Shown: positions 1 through 9,451, counted from the stretch's first letter. The stretch: DNA of 64,000 bases from JBOFFC01 sp051648405 (GCA_051648405.1 JBOFFC010000146.1:1-64000); one strand, 5' to 3'. A program made the numbers and translations. Notes: generated by a model not told the origin, from the sequence alone.

Positions 1-975
1 CGGCTGCTCGGCGAAGCGGGGGTGTACGAGTGGTTCGTGCCGGTCGAACGCGGCGGGCAGGGCTGGGACGAGGAGCGCCTCGTCCGCGGGTACGTGGCCC
101 TGAGCGGGGCCTGCCTGACGACGACCTTCGTCCTCACGCAGCGCGTCGGCGCCTGCAAGCGGGTCGTCGCCAGCGACAACACGGAACTCGCCGACCGGCT
201 GTTGCCGGGCCTGCTCTCGGGCGCGGCTTTCGGCACGGTTGGGATCTCGCACCTGACGACGAGCCGCCAGCACCTCGGTCGGCCGGCGCTCGGCGCGGTC
301 CGCGCCAATGGAGGCTGGGTTCTTGACGGGAGGGCGCCCTGGGTAACCGGGGGGGAGTTCGCCGACTTCGTCGTGATCGGGGCATCGGTGGTCGATGGGG
401 GCGAGGCGACGGGGGACGAGCTGCTCGTCGCCGTTCCGCGGACGACGCCGGGCGTGAGCGCCCCCGCGAGCTTCGCGATGGTCGGCCTGAGCGCCAGCAA
501 GACGGGGCCGATCGAAGTCCGCGACGTGTTCGTCGCCGATTCTGAGGTGGTCGCCGGCCCGACAACCAAGGTCGTACAAAGCGGCATCGGGGCGCGGCCC
601 GGGGGGCACCAGACCTCGGCGCTGGCGATCGGCGCCGCCAAGGGATCGATCGACCTGTTGCGCGGCGAGGCGGCCCGGCGACCCGACCTCGTGGCCGCGA
701 CGCAGGCCCTCGGCGCCGAGCTCGCCGAGGTGCACGCCGACCTGCTGGCGGCGGCCCGCGGTGACCCGACTTGCACCAGCGAGTCGCTGCGGCAGCGCGC
801 CAACAGCCTCGTGTTGCGGGCGAGCCAAGCGGCGCTCACCGCCACCAAGGGGGCGGGGTACCTCGTCGATGCGCCGGCCGGCCGGTACTGCCGCGAGGCG
901 CTGTTCTTCCTCGTCTGGAGCTGCCCCGCCCCGGTGCAAAACGCGAACCTGTGCGAACTGGCCGGCCTCGCGTAG
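1..975 (+). CDS. Acyl-CoA dehydrogenase family protein (5' end missing)
   Basis: This reading frame is already open at base 1, so the true start lies outside the window; the GTG at 22 is only the first possible start inside it. The visible part, about 324 residues, follows the acyl-CoA dehydrogenase fold: a middle beta domain with TVGISHLTTSRQHLGRPAL and the WVLDGRAPWVTGG segment, then the alpha-helical C-terminal domain. These flavoenzymes oxidise acyl-CoA thioesters or related substrates at the alpha-beta carbons. The substrate cannot be read from the sequence, and this version is shorter and more divergent than fatty-acid beta-oxidation enzymes. No beta-oxidation partner is visible downstream: the next gene is cysC, 72 bases on. 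Family assignment is fairly sure; the exact reaction is unknown. Confidence 0.75.
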   Translation, partial: RLLGEAGVYEWFVPVERGGQGWDEERLVRGYVALSGACLTTTFVLTQRVGACKRVVASDNTELADRLLPGLLSGAAFGTVGISHLTTSRQHLGRPALGAVRANGGWVLDGRAPWVTGGEFADFVVIGASVVDGGEATGDELLVAVPRTTPGVSAPASFAMVGLSASKTGPIEVRDVFVADSEVVAGPTTKVVQSGIGARPGGHQTSALAIGAAKGSIDLLRGEAARRPDLVAATQALGAELAEVHADLLAAARGDPTCTSESLRQRANSLVLRASQAALTATKGAGYLVDAPAGRYCREALFFLVWSCPAPVQNANLCELAGLA

Positions 976-990
976 CACCCTCGGTTTCCT

Positions 991-1037
991 TCATCCTGTC
1001 GATCCGCTCCCGTCATCCTGTGATCCTGTCGAGCTTC
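991..1037 (-). repeat. Intergenic repeat, AAGCTnGACAGGAT family (copy 1)
   Basis: Read on the minus strand this segment is GGAAGCTCGACAGGATCAC followed by AGGATGACGGGAGCGGATCGACAGGATGA. The same pattern recurs at 13399-13437, 19468-19563 and 20683-20766. It ends just before the cysC start codon, so it probably forms part of the cysC leader. Confidence 0.7.
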
Positions 1038-1047
1038 CTTCCGCCTC

Positions 1048-1746
1048 ATGCCATCCGACCCCGCCGAACCGATCGTTGTCTGGCACGAGCACGCCGTCGG
1101 GCGCGCCGACCGCGAGCGCCTCAACGGGCACCGCGGGGCCGTCGTGTGGTTCACGGGGCTGTCGGGTTCCGGAAAGAGCACGGTTGCCGGCGCGGTCGAG
1201 AAGCGGCTCCACGCGCGCGGCGTGCGGACCTACTTGCTCGACGGCGACAACGTGCGTCACGGCCTGGGGGCCACGCCGGCGATCCTCGAACCGGCTTACG
1301 GCGAAGCGTTCGCGAAGCGATTCGGCCTCTCGTTCGGCGCCGAGGACCGCGCCGAGAACATCCGCCGGGTGGGGGAAGTGGCGAAGATCTTCTGCGAAAG
1401 CGGCCTCGTCGTGCTCACGGCCTTCGTGAGCCCGTACCGCGCAGACCGCGACGCGGTGCGCCGCCGGCTCGGCGTCCAGGGGGCCGACGCCAGCGGCCAC
1501 TCCGGCGGGGATTTCCACGAGGTGTTCGTCGATACGCCGCTCGCGGTGTGCGAAGCGCGCGACCCGAAGGGGCTCTACAAGAAGGCGCGTGCCGGGGAGA
1601 TCAAGCATTTTACGGGGATCGACGACCCCTACGAAGCGCCGCTCGCGGCCGAGCTCGTGCTCGCCGGCGGGGAGCGCTCGATCGATGAGCTAGCGGACCA
1701 AGTGGTCGCTTATCTCGACGCCTCGGGCTTAACGCGGGTCGGTTGA
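1048..1746 (+). CDS. cysC: Adenylylsulfate (APS) kinase
   Basis: This cytoplasmic enzyme phosphorylates adenosine 5'-phosphosulfate to PAPS with ATP, the second step of sulfate activation. The 232-residue protein carries the P-loop GLSGSGKST (37-45), the DGDNVRHGL substrate-binding motif (66-74), the RAENIRRVGEVAK segment and the FVSPYRADRD active-site region. The length fits a stand-alone APS kinase; no sulfurylase or GTPase domain is fused. The start at 1048 has no Shine-Dalgarno sequence, which is common in this genome. The leader holds a copy of the GACAGGAT repeat. No cysN, cysD or sat gene is adjacent, so the partner enzymes must be elsewhere. PAPS here could feed assimilation or sulfation of polymers. 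Confidence 0.95.
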   Translation: MPSDPAEPIVVWHEHAVGRADRERLNGHRGAVVWFTGLSGSGKSTVAGAVEKRLHARGVRTYLLDGDNVRHGLGATPAILEPAYGEAFAKRFGLSFGAEDRAENIRRVGEVAKIFCESGLVVLTAFVSPYRADRDAVRRRLGVQGADASGHSGGDFHEVFVDTPLAVCEARDPKGLYKKARAGEIKHFTGIDDPYEAPLAAELVLAGGERSIDELADQVVAYLDASGLTRVG

Positions 1747-1778
1747 TAGCCCGGCGCATCCCACGCCGCAGGACTTGT

Positions 1779-1806
1779 TTGACAGGTCCGGTGACGATGG
1801 GATAAG
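1779..1806 (+). promoter_or_regulatory. Candidate sigma70-type promoter
   Basis: TTGACA at 1779-1784 is followed after 16 bases by GATAAG at 1801-1806. It would give a leader of about 310 bases before the BON-protein start. That leader contains short hairpins (GCGTCCCGTCGGGACGC near 1935 and paired GACGCGTC motifs near 2050). The TTTGACAGG could instead be a decayed GACAGGAT repeat, so the call is tentative. Confidence 0.3.
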
Positions 1807-2124
1807 GTCGAGCAGTCGCGCGGCGCCCCTCTTCTGGAACAGGCACCTCGGCGTTCGTGTCGCGCGAATCGCGGTTAGGTCTGCAGGCGAACACAAGGAC
1901 GACGTCGCCGTCGTCACCGGTGCGAACGCACCGCGTCCCGTCGGGACGCGCGATCGTGGCGGGGACGCCCGTTGGAGTCGTCTCTCGACACGCCCAACGT
2001 GCCTGCCGCGCCACGAAATCGCCCCTGGGTCGGCCCGTTCGGGAACGACGCGTCTGCGGACGCGTCGGGCGCGAAGGCGGGCAGTTTTCCAACGCGGGCA
2101 ACGCCACTGCAACCGGTCACTTCG

Positions 2125-2382
2125 ATGACGCCGAGCACCCCGCGTCGGATGAGCCTTTCCGCCGACGCCGCGTCGACGCTGGAAGGGCGGATCCGCGACC
2201 GGATCGCTTCGCGCCTCGGCTCGCGCGTCCGCAACCTGACGGTTTGTTTGACCGAAGGGGTGATCCAGATTGGCGGCGAGTGCTCGACGTACTACTCGAA
2301 GCAGCTCGCGCAGCACGCGGCGCTGGGGCTGATCGAGGACGAAGCGCTCGACAACGCGATCGTCGTCACCACGCCGCGGTGA
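2125..2382 (+). CDS. Small BON-domain protein
   Basis: This is a small protein of 85 residues from the ATG at 2125, or 77 from the ATG at 2149. An in-frame TTG at 1972 would add 51 low-complexity residues and looks unlikely. Almost the whole length resembles a BON domain: LEGRIRDRIASRLGSRVRNL, then a strand with GVIQIGGE and a helix ending in EDEALDNAIVV. BON domains are thought to bind phospholipid or other hydrophobic surfaces. No signal peptide is visible, so a cytoplasmic or membrane-surface role is likely. Single-domain BON proteins are common in Pirellulales, and their function is not established. It stands alone between cysC and the convergent lpxK. Confidence 0.6.
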   Translation: MTPSTPRRMSLSADAASTLEGRIRDRIASRLGSRVRNLTVCLTEGVIQIGGECSTYYSKQLAQHAALGLIEDEALDNAIVVTTPR

Positions 2383-2415
2383 CGCGCCGCAGCGGCCTCG
2401 CGTCGCCCGCGGCCT

Positions 2416-3498
2416 TCACTCGGCCGGCACGCGGGCGGCGACCCGATCGACGAGCGACGCGACCAATTCCTCGCCGACGGTGAAGCGGGCCTCGATCGTG
2501 ACCCCCCACAGCGGCAGGTCGGCGAGCGACGCGGCGGCGACCTTCACCAGGTCCTTGTGCGTCGTCACGACGGCGCTGGCGCCCGACTCGCGCGCCCCGC
2601 GCTCGATTCGTTCGACGTCGGCCCGCCCGTAGGGGTGGTGATCGGGGAAATCGCCGAACCACGCGACCTCGGCCCCGAGGCGCTCGAGCGTCCGCCGGAA
2701 CACGGCGGGGTTCCCCAGGCCGCAGAAGGCGGCGACCCGCGCGCCACGCAGCGTCTCGAGCGGCGCTTCGATGCTCGACGCAAAATCCCCCTCGCTCCGC
2801 AGCCCGACGAGCGACGTCGGCTCGGCGACCGCCTCGGCCCAAACGGCCCGCGGGGCGAGCCGCGCGACGCGTTCGCGCACCGCTGCTCGGGCTGGTTCCT
2901 CGACAAGGTCCGCCCGGGTCAGCACCACGGCGTGCGCGCGGCGCAGCGACGACGCGGGCTCGCGCAGCGAACCGCGCGGGAAGACGTGGCCGAACCCGAA
3001 CGGCGCCGTGGCGTCGAGCAGCACGATGTCGAGGTCGCGCGCCAGCCGCCGGTGTTGAAAGCCGTCGTCGAGCACCACCACCTGGGACGCCAGCTCGTCG
3101 GCCGCGAGCTGCGCAGCGGCGACACGGTCGGCGTTCTCGAGGTGCGGAACGTCGGGGAGGGCGTGCTCGAGTTCGAGCCCCTCGTCACTGGAACCGCGCT
3201 GCGCGGCCCCGTACCCGCGGCTGACGATCGCCACACGCACGGACCCCCTCCGCAGTCGCCGCGCGACCCACTTCACCATCGGTGTCTTGCCGGTACCGCC
3301 GAGCGTCAGGTTGCCGACGCTCACCACCGGGGTTTGGGCGTGCTGGGCGAGCGCAGGCCGGGTGTCGTAGCGCCGGTTGCGCCACCAGACGACCGCCCGG
3401 TAAGGCCCCTCTGCGAGCGCGAGCCCCCCCCGCGCGAGGCTCGCCCCCACGCCACGCCGGCGGCCGCTCACGAGGTCGTAGAAGTCGCTGGCGTTCAC
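2416..3498 (-). CDS. lpxK: Tetraacyldisaccharide 4'-kinase (lipid A pathway)
   Basis: LpxK transfers the gamma-phosphate of ATP to the 4' position of the lipid A disaccharide at the inner membrane. The 360-residue protein has the usual length. It has an N-terminal amphipathic or membrane-contact segment (about 20-40) and the unusual P-loop GNLTLGGTGKTP (62-73). Further motifs are VAIVSRGYG, VVLDDGFQHRRLARDLDIVLLD and a C-terminal GLGNP...FPDHHPY segment, all diagnostic of the family. It supports a Gram-negative outer membrane with lipid A in this organism. It is monocistronic here: the neighbouring giant gene diverges from it and the BON gene converges on it. Start and identity are secure. 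Confidence 0.95.
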   Translation of the reverse strand: MNASDFYDLVSGRRRGVGASLARGGLALAEGPYRAVVWWRNRRYDTRPALAQHAQTPVVSVGNLTLGGTGKTPMVKWVARRLRRGSVRVAIVSRGYGAAQRGSSDEGLELEHALPDVPHLENADRVAAAQLAADELASQVVVLDDGFQHRRLARDLDIVLLDATAPFGFGHVFPRGSLREPASSLRRAHAVVLTRADLVEEPARAAVRERVARLAPRAVWAEAVAEPTSLVGLRSEGDFASSIEAPLETLRGARVAAFCGLGNPAVFRRTLERLGAEVAWFGDFPDHHPYGRADVERIERGARESGASAVVTTHKDLVKVAAASLADLPLWGVTIEARFTVGEELVASLVDRVAARVPAE

Positions 3499-3626
3499 GC
3501 GCGGGAGTCTCGGAGGGGCGTTTGCGGGTCGCGCCCATCGTAGGGGGTCGCCCGGCGCGTCAGAAAGCCGTGCCGAAGCCTATACTTGGGTTGCCCGCTT
3601 CGCCTTCGACCTGAGCGCCCCGCCGC

Positions 3627-6600
3627 ATGGCCAGTCCCGTCGCACCCCCTGCCCCGCCGCTGGCCCCCCGCGCGGCGCCGCGCGGCAAGCCGTCACTCGT
3701 CGAGTCCGCGGTGTTTATCGACGGGCGGGTCCGTGCGACGCGACGCGCCGTTTGGCAGACCGACGTGCTGACTGCGCTCGTGACGCTCGCCGCCGGGGGG
3801 CTGGGCTTCGTCCTCGTCGCCGGCGCCGTCGAGCACTGGGTCGTGCCGCGCGGGTACGACGGGGCGCAGCGGACCGGGTTGCTGGCGGTCGCCGCGGTCG
3901 CCGCGGTCGTCTACGCGGCCCGCAACCTCGCGCCGCCGCTGCTGCGCCGAGTAAACCCGCTCTACGCAGCGCGCGAGCTGGAGCGCGACGCGCCGAACCT
4001 GAAAAACACGCTCGTCAGCGCGCTCGAACTACGCAACGACGAGGCGACCCACGCCGCGGTCCGCACCACGGTCGAGCGCCAGGCGGCGGAGGGGCTGGCG
4101 GCCGCCCCCGAGGCGACGATCGACCGCGCCGCGCTGCTGCGCGCCGCCACGGTGCTGGGCGCGCTGGTCCTCGTCGTTGGGGTCTACACGATTGCCTCGC
4201 CGAAGAACCTGTGGACCTCGGCCCTGCGACTCGCGATGCCCTGGGCGCCGATCGCGGCCCCGAGCCGCGTCGCCATCACCCAGGTCGAGCCCGGCCGCGC
4301 CACGCTCACGCAGGGAGAGCGGCTTGAGGTCTCGGCCGACGTCGCGGGCCTGACGGGGGACGAGACGGTCGAGCTCGTTTACTCGACCGACGACGGCCGC
4401 TACACCGACCACCGCGTCGCGATGCGCGGCGCGTCCGATAGCGCTGCCAACACGCGCTACGCGCTGGCGCTGCCGGACGGGGCGAGCCCGGGCCTCGGCC
4501 TGCAGTCGAGCCTCCGCTATCGGCTGGAGGGGGGGGACGCGCGGTCGATCGACTACCGCGTGCGTGTGCTCGCGTCGCCGACAATCGCCCCCGTGTCGGT
4601 CGCCTACGACTTCCCCTCCTACAGCGGTTACGCCGACCGGGGGGTCGAGGGGACCGGCGACCTGCGCGCGCTCGAGGGGACGCGGGTCACGATCACCGCC
4701 GAGGCGAACCTCGACCTCGCGTCAGCATCGATCGACCTGGGGGCCGATGGTCGGGTGGACACGCGGATGAAGGTCGCAGGGCGACGGGCGACCGGGGACG
4801 TCGTGCTGCGGCTCGACCGCCGCGGCGAGCCCGCCGCCGTGAAGTACGTCCTGCGAATGGAATCCACGGCGGGCGAGCGGAACCGCGAACCGGCCGAGTA
4901 CCGCATCGAGACCCTCGCCGACCTCGCCCCCGAGGCGACGATTGTCGAGCCGCAGACGCCGACGACCGACGTGCCGGTCGATCGCGCGGTGAAGATCGTC
5001 GGCGAGGCCCGCGACCCCGACTTCGGGCTCGCCGGCGTGCGGCTGCGGGGCGAGACCGCGGGCCGCGCCGTGTTCGACGTCGAGCTGCTGCCGAAGCCCA
5101 ACAGCGGCGGAGGCTACCGCGGCAAGTTCCTCGGCGAGCACACGGTGCTGCCGGCGAAGCTCGGGTTGAAACCCGGGGACGTAGTTAGCTACTGGGTCGA
5201 AGCGACCGACGTCCGCTCCCCCGACCCCAAGCGAGGGCTCTCCGAGCGGTTGCGCCTGCGCGTCGTCGATCCTGTCGATCCACCGCGCGGTGGTGGCGAG
5301 AAGGGCGAACGAGGAGAAAACGACCAAGCCGGCGAGCAAGCCCCGGGGCGTGAACAAGGCTCGGGCGACGAGCAAGGAGCAAACGGCGAGCAAGGCAAGA
5401 ACGGCCAGCAGCGTTCTGGCGACCAAGGGGGCGAAGCGGGCGCCGAGGGACAGCCGGGGGCCCAGGGTCAGCCCGGCGCCGAGGGACAGCCCGGAGCCCA
5501 GGGCGAAAACGGTGATCCCGGCCCCGACGGCGAGCAAGGGGAGCAAGGCCAACCCGGTGAGCAAGGGGCTGGCCAACAACCGCAGCCGGGCGGACCCGAG
5601 GGAGCGGGCGAGCAAGGCGCTGACCAACAAGGCGCCGGTCAGGCCGGTGACGACGGCCAACAGGGGGAGAGGAAACAAAACGGCGAAGGGGCGTCCCCCA
5701 CCGGCGAGCAACCTCAGAGCGGCGACGACCAATCCGAGGGAGGGGCGCAGCAACCGGCAGGCGTCCAAGGCCCCGGCAAGCAGCGGTCGGGCGCCGAGCA
5801 GTCGGATCAGGGAGGGTCGAAGGGGGAATCGGGTGACGGGTCGCAGCAGGCGCAAGAGGGCGCCTCGAAAGGAGGGGGGACGAACCCCAGTCAGAGCCCG
5901 AGCGAAAACCAAGGCCAAGGCGCCGGCGAACCCGGAGGCGAACCACAGCCGGGCGCCGAGGGAACACGCGCAAAGCGGGAACCGGGCTCGCCGCGTGGCG
6001 GCGCAGCCGCTCCCGTCGCGAAGGACGGCAGCGACGACGGCGCGGCGTTCCAGCGGATCCGCGAGTTCTTGGACGGCGCCGGCGAAGGGGAACGCAGCCA
6101 GCGCCCGCCGTCGGGGAACGAGAAGAAGCCCGAGCGGTTCGGGAACGACCCCGGGAGCGGGAACGAGAAGCTCGAAGACGCCGGCGCCGACGCCCCGAAG
6201 ACCGGCGCGAACGGCGTCGGCGACCGCCCGCGCGACGCGACCGGTCCTTCACCCGATCGGCCCGCGGACGGTTCCCAGCGCTCCGAGCAGCAAAAGGACC
6301 CCAAGGGCCGCGCGTCGGACTCACAGAACAGCGAGCAAGGCGCCGACGCACCGCGGGGCCAACCGACCAAGCCCGACGCCGGCCCGCGCGAGGGGACCGG
6401 CGACAGCGGCCAGAACCAGGCCGCCGACCAAGGGGGGGGCCAAGCCGGCGACCAAGGCGCGGGGGAGTCCTGGGGCCAAGCCGGCGAGCAGCAGCTCGCC
6501 GAGGGCGAGACCGGCAAGTCGAGCGGCGACACGCAGGGCGAGGGATCGAAGTCACGGCCTGTGGGCTCGGCTTCGGGTGAACAATCCGACGGAGAGGGCG

Positions 6601-7190
6601 CCGGCGAGCGGGCCACGCAGCAACAGGGGGAGCAGTCGCAAGGCCAGGCGCCCAGCGGGTCCGAACAGGGCGATCCTTCCAGCGGCCGATCCAAGCCCGG
6701 CGGTCAAACCATCGGTGGGGGCGACCCCGGCGCGGCCGCGCAGGGGGGCGACCGCTCCGGCGACGGACCTCAGCAACCGGGGCCGCAGGACGCCGCGGGC
6801 GGGGCGGGAGACGAAGCGAACCTCGACTACGCGCGGCGTCAGACCGACCTGGTGCTCGACCGACTCGCGGATCAGCTCGACCGCAAGTCGGCCGACCGGG
6901 CGCTACTTGAGAAGCTCGGCTGGACCGATGAGGACCTGCGCCGATTCGTCGATCGCTGGCGGGCTCGCAAGCAGGGGGCGGCGGAAGGAGACCGCGCGAG
7001 TAAGGCGGAACTCGACGACGCGCTGCGCAGCCTGGGCCTCGGCGCCGAGCGGCCCCTCGCGGCCGGTCCGCTAGAACGCGACACTCAGCGTGACCTACGC
7101 GAGCGGGCGAGGACCACGGTCCCGCCGGTGCTGCGAGAGCGACTCGAGGCCTACAACCGCGGCGTGACGAGCGGCGCGGCGGGGCCGTAG
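3627..7190 (+). CDS. Giant membrane-anchored protein with collagen-like and Gln/Gly-rich region
   Basis: The 1187-residue protein has no assigned function. Residues 46-67 and 84-97 look like a membrane hairpin, and 169-190 is a third membrane segment. Residues 110-160 carry NPLYAARELERDAPNLKN..., seen in planctomycete proteins that often sit near MoxR/DUF58 genes. A beta-rich extracytoplasmic part follows (about 210-555). Residues 560-1090 are extreme low complexity, rich in Gly, Gln, Glu, Ser and Pro, and include 14 consecutive G-X-Y triplets (608-649). A helical C-terminus (about 1100-1187) closes the protein. A TATACT hexamer at 3581-3586 could be its -10 element. No MoxR partner is visible. 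Role unknown; a structural envelope or adhesion role is inference. Confidence 0.8.
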   Translation: MASPVAPPAPPLAPRAAPRGKPSLVESAVFIDGRVRATRRAVWQTDVLTALVTLAAGGLGFVLVAGAVEHWVVPRGYDGAQRTGLLAVAAVAAVVYAARNLAPPLLRRVNPLYAARELERDAPNLKNTLVSALELRNDEATHAAVRTTVERQAAEGLAAAPEATIDRAALLRAATVLGALVLVVGVYTIASPKNLWTSALRLAMPWAPIAAPSRVAITQVEPGRATLTQGERLEVSADVAGLTGDETVELVYSTDDGRYTDHRVAMRGASDSAANTRYALALPDGASPGLGLQSSLRYRLEGGDARSIDYRVRVLASPTIAPVSVAYDFPSYSGYADRGVEGTGDLRALEGTRVTITAEANLDLASASIDLGADGRVDTRMKVAGRRATGDVVLRLDRRGEPAAVKYVLRMESTAGERNREPAEYRIETLADLAPEATIVEPQTPTTDVPVDRAVKIVGEARDPDFGLAGVRLRGETAGRAVFDVELLPKPNSGGGYRGKFLGEHTVLPAKLGLKPGDVVSYWVEATDVRSPDPKRGLSERLRLRVVDPVDPPRGGGEKGERGENDQAGEQAPGREQGSGDEQGANGEQGKNGQQRSGDQGGEAGAEGQPGAQGQPGAEGQPGAQGENGDPGPDGEQGEQGQPGEQGAGQQPQPGGPEGAGEQGADQQGAGQAGDDGQQGERKQNGEGASPTGEQPQSGDDQSEGGAQQPAGVQGPGKQRSGAEQSDQGGSKGESGDGSQQAQEGASKGGGTNPSQSPSENQGQGAGEPGGEPQPGAEGTRAKREPGSPRGGAAAPVAKDGSDDGAAFQRIREFLDGAGEGERSQRPPSGNEKKPERFGNDPGSGNEKLEDAGADAPKTGANGVGDRPRDATGPSPDRPADGSQRSEQQKDPKGRASDSQNSEQGADAPRGQPTKPDAGPREGTGDSGQNQAADQGGGQAGDQGAGESWGQAGEQQLAEGETGKSSGDTQGEGSKSRPVGSASGEQSDGEGAGERATQQQGEQSQGQAPSGSEQGDPSSGRSKPGGQTIGGGDPGAAAQGGDRSGDGPQQPGPQDAAGGAGDEANLDYARRQTDLVLDRLADQLDRKSADRALLEKLGWTDEDLRRFVDRWRARKQGAAEGDRASKAELDDALRSLGLGAERPLAAGPLERDTQRDLRERARTTVPPVLRERLEAYNRGVTSGAAGP

Positions 7191-7200
7191 CCGGCAGGCG

Positions 7201-7371
7201 TCACGCCCGGCGCCGGCGCCGCACGGCGCCGGCGAGCACGGCGACGAGCGCTGTGCTCTGCGGCTCGGGGACGGCGACAGCGGCGCCGCTGCCGACCGCG
7301 TCGCGCCAGACCGTGTAGTCGGCGGCGTTGACGATGCCGTCGCCGTTCCCATCGGTCGAGAGCGTGCGACG
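7201..7371 (-). pseudogene. Orphan dockerin/PEP-CTERM tail (gene remnant)
   Basis: On the minus strand this 57-codon stretch encodes DGNGDGIVNAADYTVWRDAV, then a short linker and VPEPQSTALVAVLAGAVRRRRRA followed by a stop. That is a dockerin type I calcium loop plus a complete PEP-CTERM sorting tail, almost the same as the end of the esterase at 21909. An in-frame TAG at 7372-7374 lies directly upstream, and no exported domain precedes it in this frame. It is therefore the 3' stub of a lost or recombined secreted-protein gene, squeezed between the giant membrane protein and nadB. Confidence 0.75.
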
Positions 7372-7492
7372 CTAGCCAAGCTCCGACAGCCACCGCGACG
7401 TGGCGCGATTTCGGTTGCGTCTGGCATGCGGTTACTCTTATTGTTCGCCTCAACACCGGCAGGCGTTTGGCCCCTTCTCCGCAGACGTGCGC

Positions 7493-9151
7493 ATGCCCGA
7501 CCCCTCCGACCCGTCGAATCCGCGCTACCTGGTCCCGTTCCACCCCAAACGGATCCCGCACCACTTCGTCGACGTGCTGGTGATCGGGGGGGGGATCGCC
7601 GGGCTGCGGGCGGCGATGGAGGTCGATCCGCGCCTGAGCCTGTTGATCGTCACCAAGGACAAGCTCCGCGAGTCGAACAGCAGCTACGCCCAGGGGGGGA
7701 TCGCCGGGGTGCTCGACCCCGAGGACGCCTTCTCGAACCACGTCCGCGACACGCTGACGGCGGGCGCCAACCTGTGCGACCCGGCGGTGGTCGAGTTCGT
7801 CGTCCGCGAGGCGCCGGAGCACATCCGCCAACTGATCGCCTGGGGCGCGCAGTTCGACCTCGCGCAAGGGGGCGAGCTGCAACTCGGTCGCGAGGGGGGG
7901 CACAGCCACCACCGAATCGTCCACGCCCTGGGAGACGCCACCGGCAAGGAGATCATGCGCGCCATGTGGCAGCACGCCCGCGAGGTGCTCGGCGCGCAGG
8001 TCTGGCAGGACACGTTCACGATCGACCTGCTGACGCACGAAGGCGCCTGCCGCGGCGCGCTCGTCTGGAACGCCAGCCACGGCAAGACGTTCGTGTGGGC
8101 CAAGCAGACGGTCCTGGCGACCGGCGGGGTCGGGCAACTCTACCGCGAGACGACCAACCCGGCGGTCGCCACCGGCGACGGGCACGCTTTGGCGTACCGC
8201 GCGGGGGCCGAGCTCGCCGACATGGAGTTCATGCAGTTCCACCCCACGGTGCTGTACATCGCCGGATCGAGCCGCAGCCTGATCACCGAGGCGATGCGCG
8301 GCGAAGGGGCCTGGCTCGTCGATAGCGAGGGGCGTCGGTTCATGCCCGACTTTGACGACCGCGCCGAGCTCGCGCCGCGCGACATCGTCAGTCGGTCGAT
8401 CGTCCATCAGATGGAGAAGACGAAGCACCCTTGCGTGTACCTCGACCTGAGCCACCTCGACGCCGCGCACGTCCGAGCGCGGTTTCCGGGGATCGCGCGG
8501 ACTTGCCAAGAGTTCGGCATCGACATCGCGACCGACCGGATCCCGGTGCGGCCCGGCGCGCACTACATGATCGGCGGCGTGCGCGTCGATACCAGCGGCG
8601 CGACGACCGTCCCGGGGCTGTGGGGGGCCGGGGAGGTCACCTCGACCGGCCTGCACGGCGCGAACCGCCTCGCGTCGAACAGCCTGCTTGAAGGGCTCGT
8701 CTACGGGGCGAAGGCTGGCGCGGGGGCCTCGGTGGCGGCCCTCGGGGCGGACGACTCGTATCGGGCGCTGCCGCTGGAGAACGCCGCGACCACGCCGCAC
8801 GACGAAGAGCTCGACCTCGCCGACATCCGCAACGCGCTCAAGAGCCTCATGTGGCGTTCGGCCGGCGTGTGGCGCGACGGCGAGCGGCTGGCCGAAGCGC
8901 TCCGCAGCATCCAGCAGTGGCGTCGCTACGTGCTGGGGCGGCAGCTGGCGGGCCCCTCGGGGTGGGAGCTTCAGAACATGGTCCACGTGGCGGAACTGGT
9001 GATCCGATCGGCGATCGCCCGCGAGGAGTCGCGCGGCGTCCACCTGCGGACCGACTTCCCCCAGACCGACGACGCGTACTGGCGGAGGCAAGTGCTGACG
9101 TCGCGCGCGGCGGGGGGGCCGGCAGTCGTTAAGGGCGCCCCCCTGGAGTAG
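7493..9151 (+). CDS. nadB: L-aspartate oxidase
   Basis: NadB oxidises L-aspartate to iminoaspartate with FAD, the first step of de novo NAD synthesis. The protein is 552 residues from the ATG at 7493; an in-frame upstream extension from 7400 is unlike the family and was dropped. Visible motifs are the dinucleotide fold VIGGGIAGL (30-38), SSYAQGGIAGV, the REGGHSHHRIVHALGDATGK active-site loop, TGGVGQLYRETTNP, EFMQFHPT, and GANRLASNSLLEGLVYG near the C-terminus. The length fits the family. No nadA or nadC lies next to it. The region upstream is the dockerin remnant, so its promoter probably lies within 7372-7492. Confidence 0.95.
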   Translation: MPDPSDPSNPRYLVPFHPKRIPHHFVDVLVIGGGIAGLRAAMEVDPRLSLLIVTKDKLRESNSSYAQGGIAGVLDPEDAFSNHVRDTLTAGANLCDPAVVEFVVREAPEHIRQLIAWGAQFDLAQGGELQLGREGGHSHHRIVHALGDATGKEIMRAMWQHAREVLGAQVWQDTFTIDLLTHEGACRGALVWNASHGKTFVWAKQTVLATGGVGQLYRETTNPAVATGDGHALAYRAGAELADMEFMQFHPTVLYIAGSSRSLITEAMRGEGAWLVDSEGRRFMPDFDDRAELAPRDIVSRSIVHQMEKTKHPCVYLDLSHLDAAHVRARFPGIARTCQEFGIDIATDRIPVRPGAHYMIGGVRVDTSGATTVPGLWGAGEVTSTGLHGANRLASNSLLEGLVYGAKAGAGASVAALGADDSYRALPLENAATTPHDEELDLADIRNALKSLMWRSAGVWRDGERLAEALRSIQQWRRYVLGRQLAGPSGWELQNMVHVAELVIRSAIAREESRGVHLRTDFPQTDDAYWRRQVLTSRAAGGPAVVKGAPLE

Positions 9152-9451
9152 GTGCGCGGGGCTGCCCGGAGAGTCGCGACGGCGGCGCGCGAACCTTCGC
9201 CGCCCGCGCGTCGTAGCGGGCTGGTAGTGGTCTGCGCACCGGACTGCGCCGCGAGCGGCAAGCCCTTGCGGGATAGACAGTTGGGGGCGGAGGCGGGTAC
9301 GTTTTCGGTTCTCCCTCGCCCCGAGCGCAGTCCGCCCGGGGTGACCGTTCGGACCGCCTCGCTTCGAACGGCGAGATGGTCCCCCGCCACGATGCGCACC
9401 CCTGCGCGGCCACTTGATCGCAACCCGCTGGCAACCAAGAGGTTTCGCCCG
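9152..9451. other. 300-base gap between nadB and the ABC ATPase
   Basis: No gene is visible here. The stretch is GC-rich with no clear hairpin terminator after nadB and no strong promoter. AAGAGG at 9440-9445 could serve as a ribosome site for the ATG at 9452. Confidence 0.5.
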
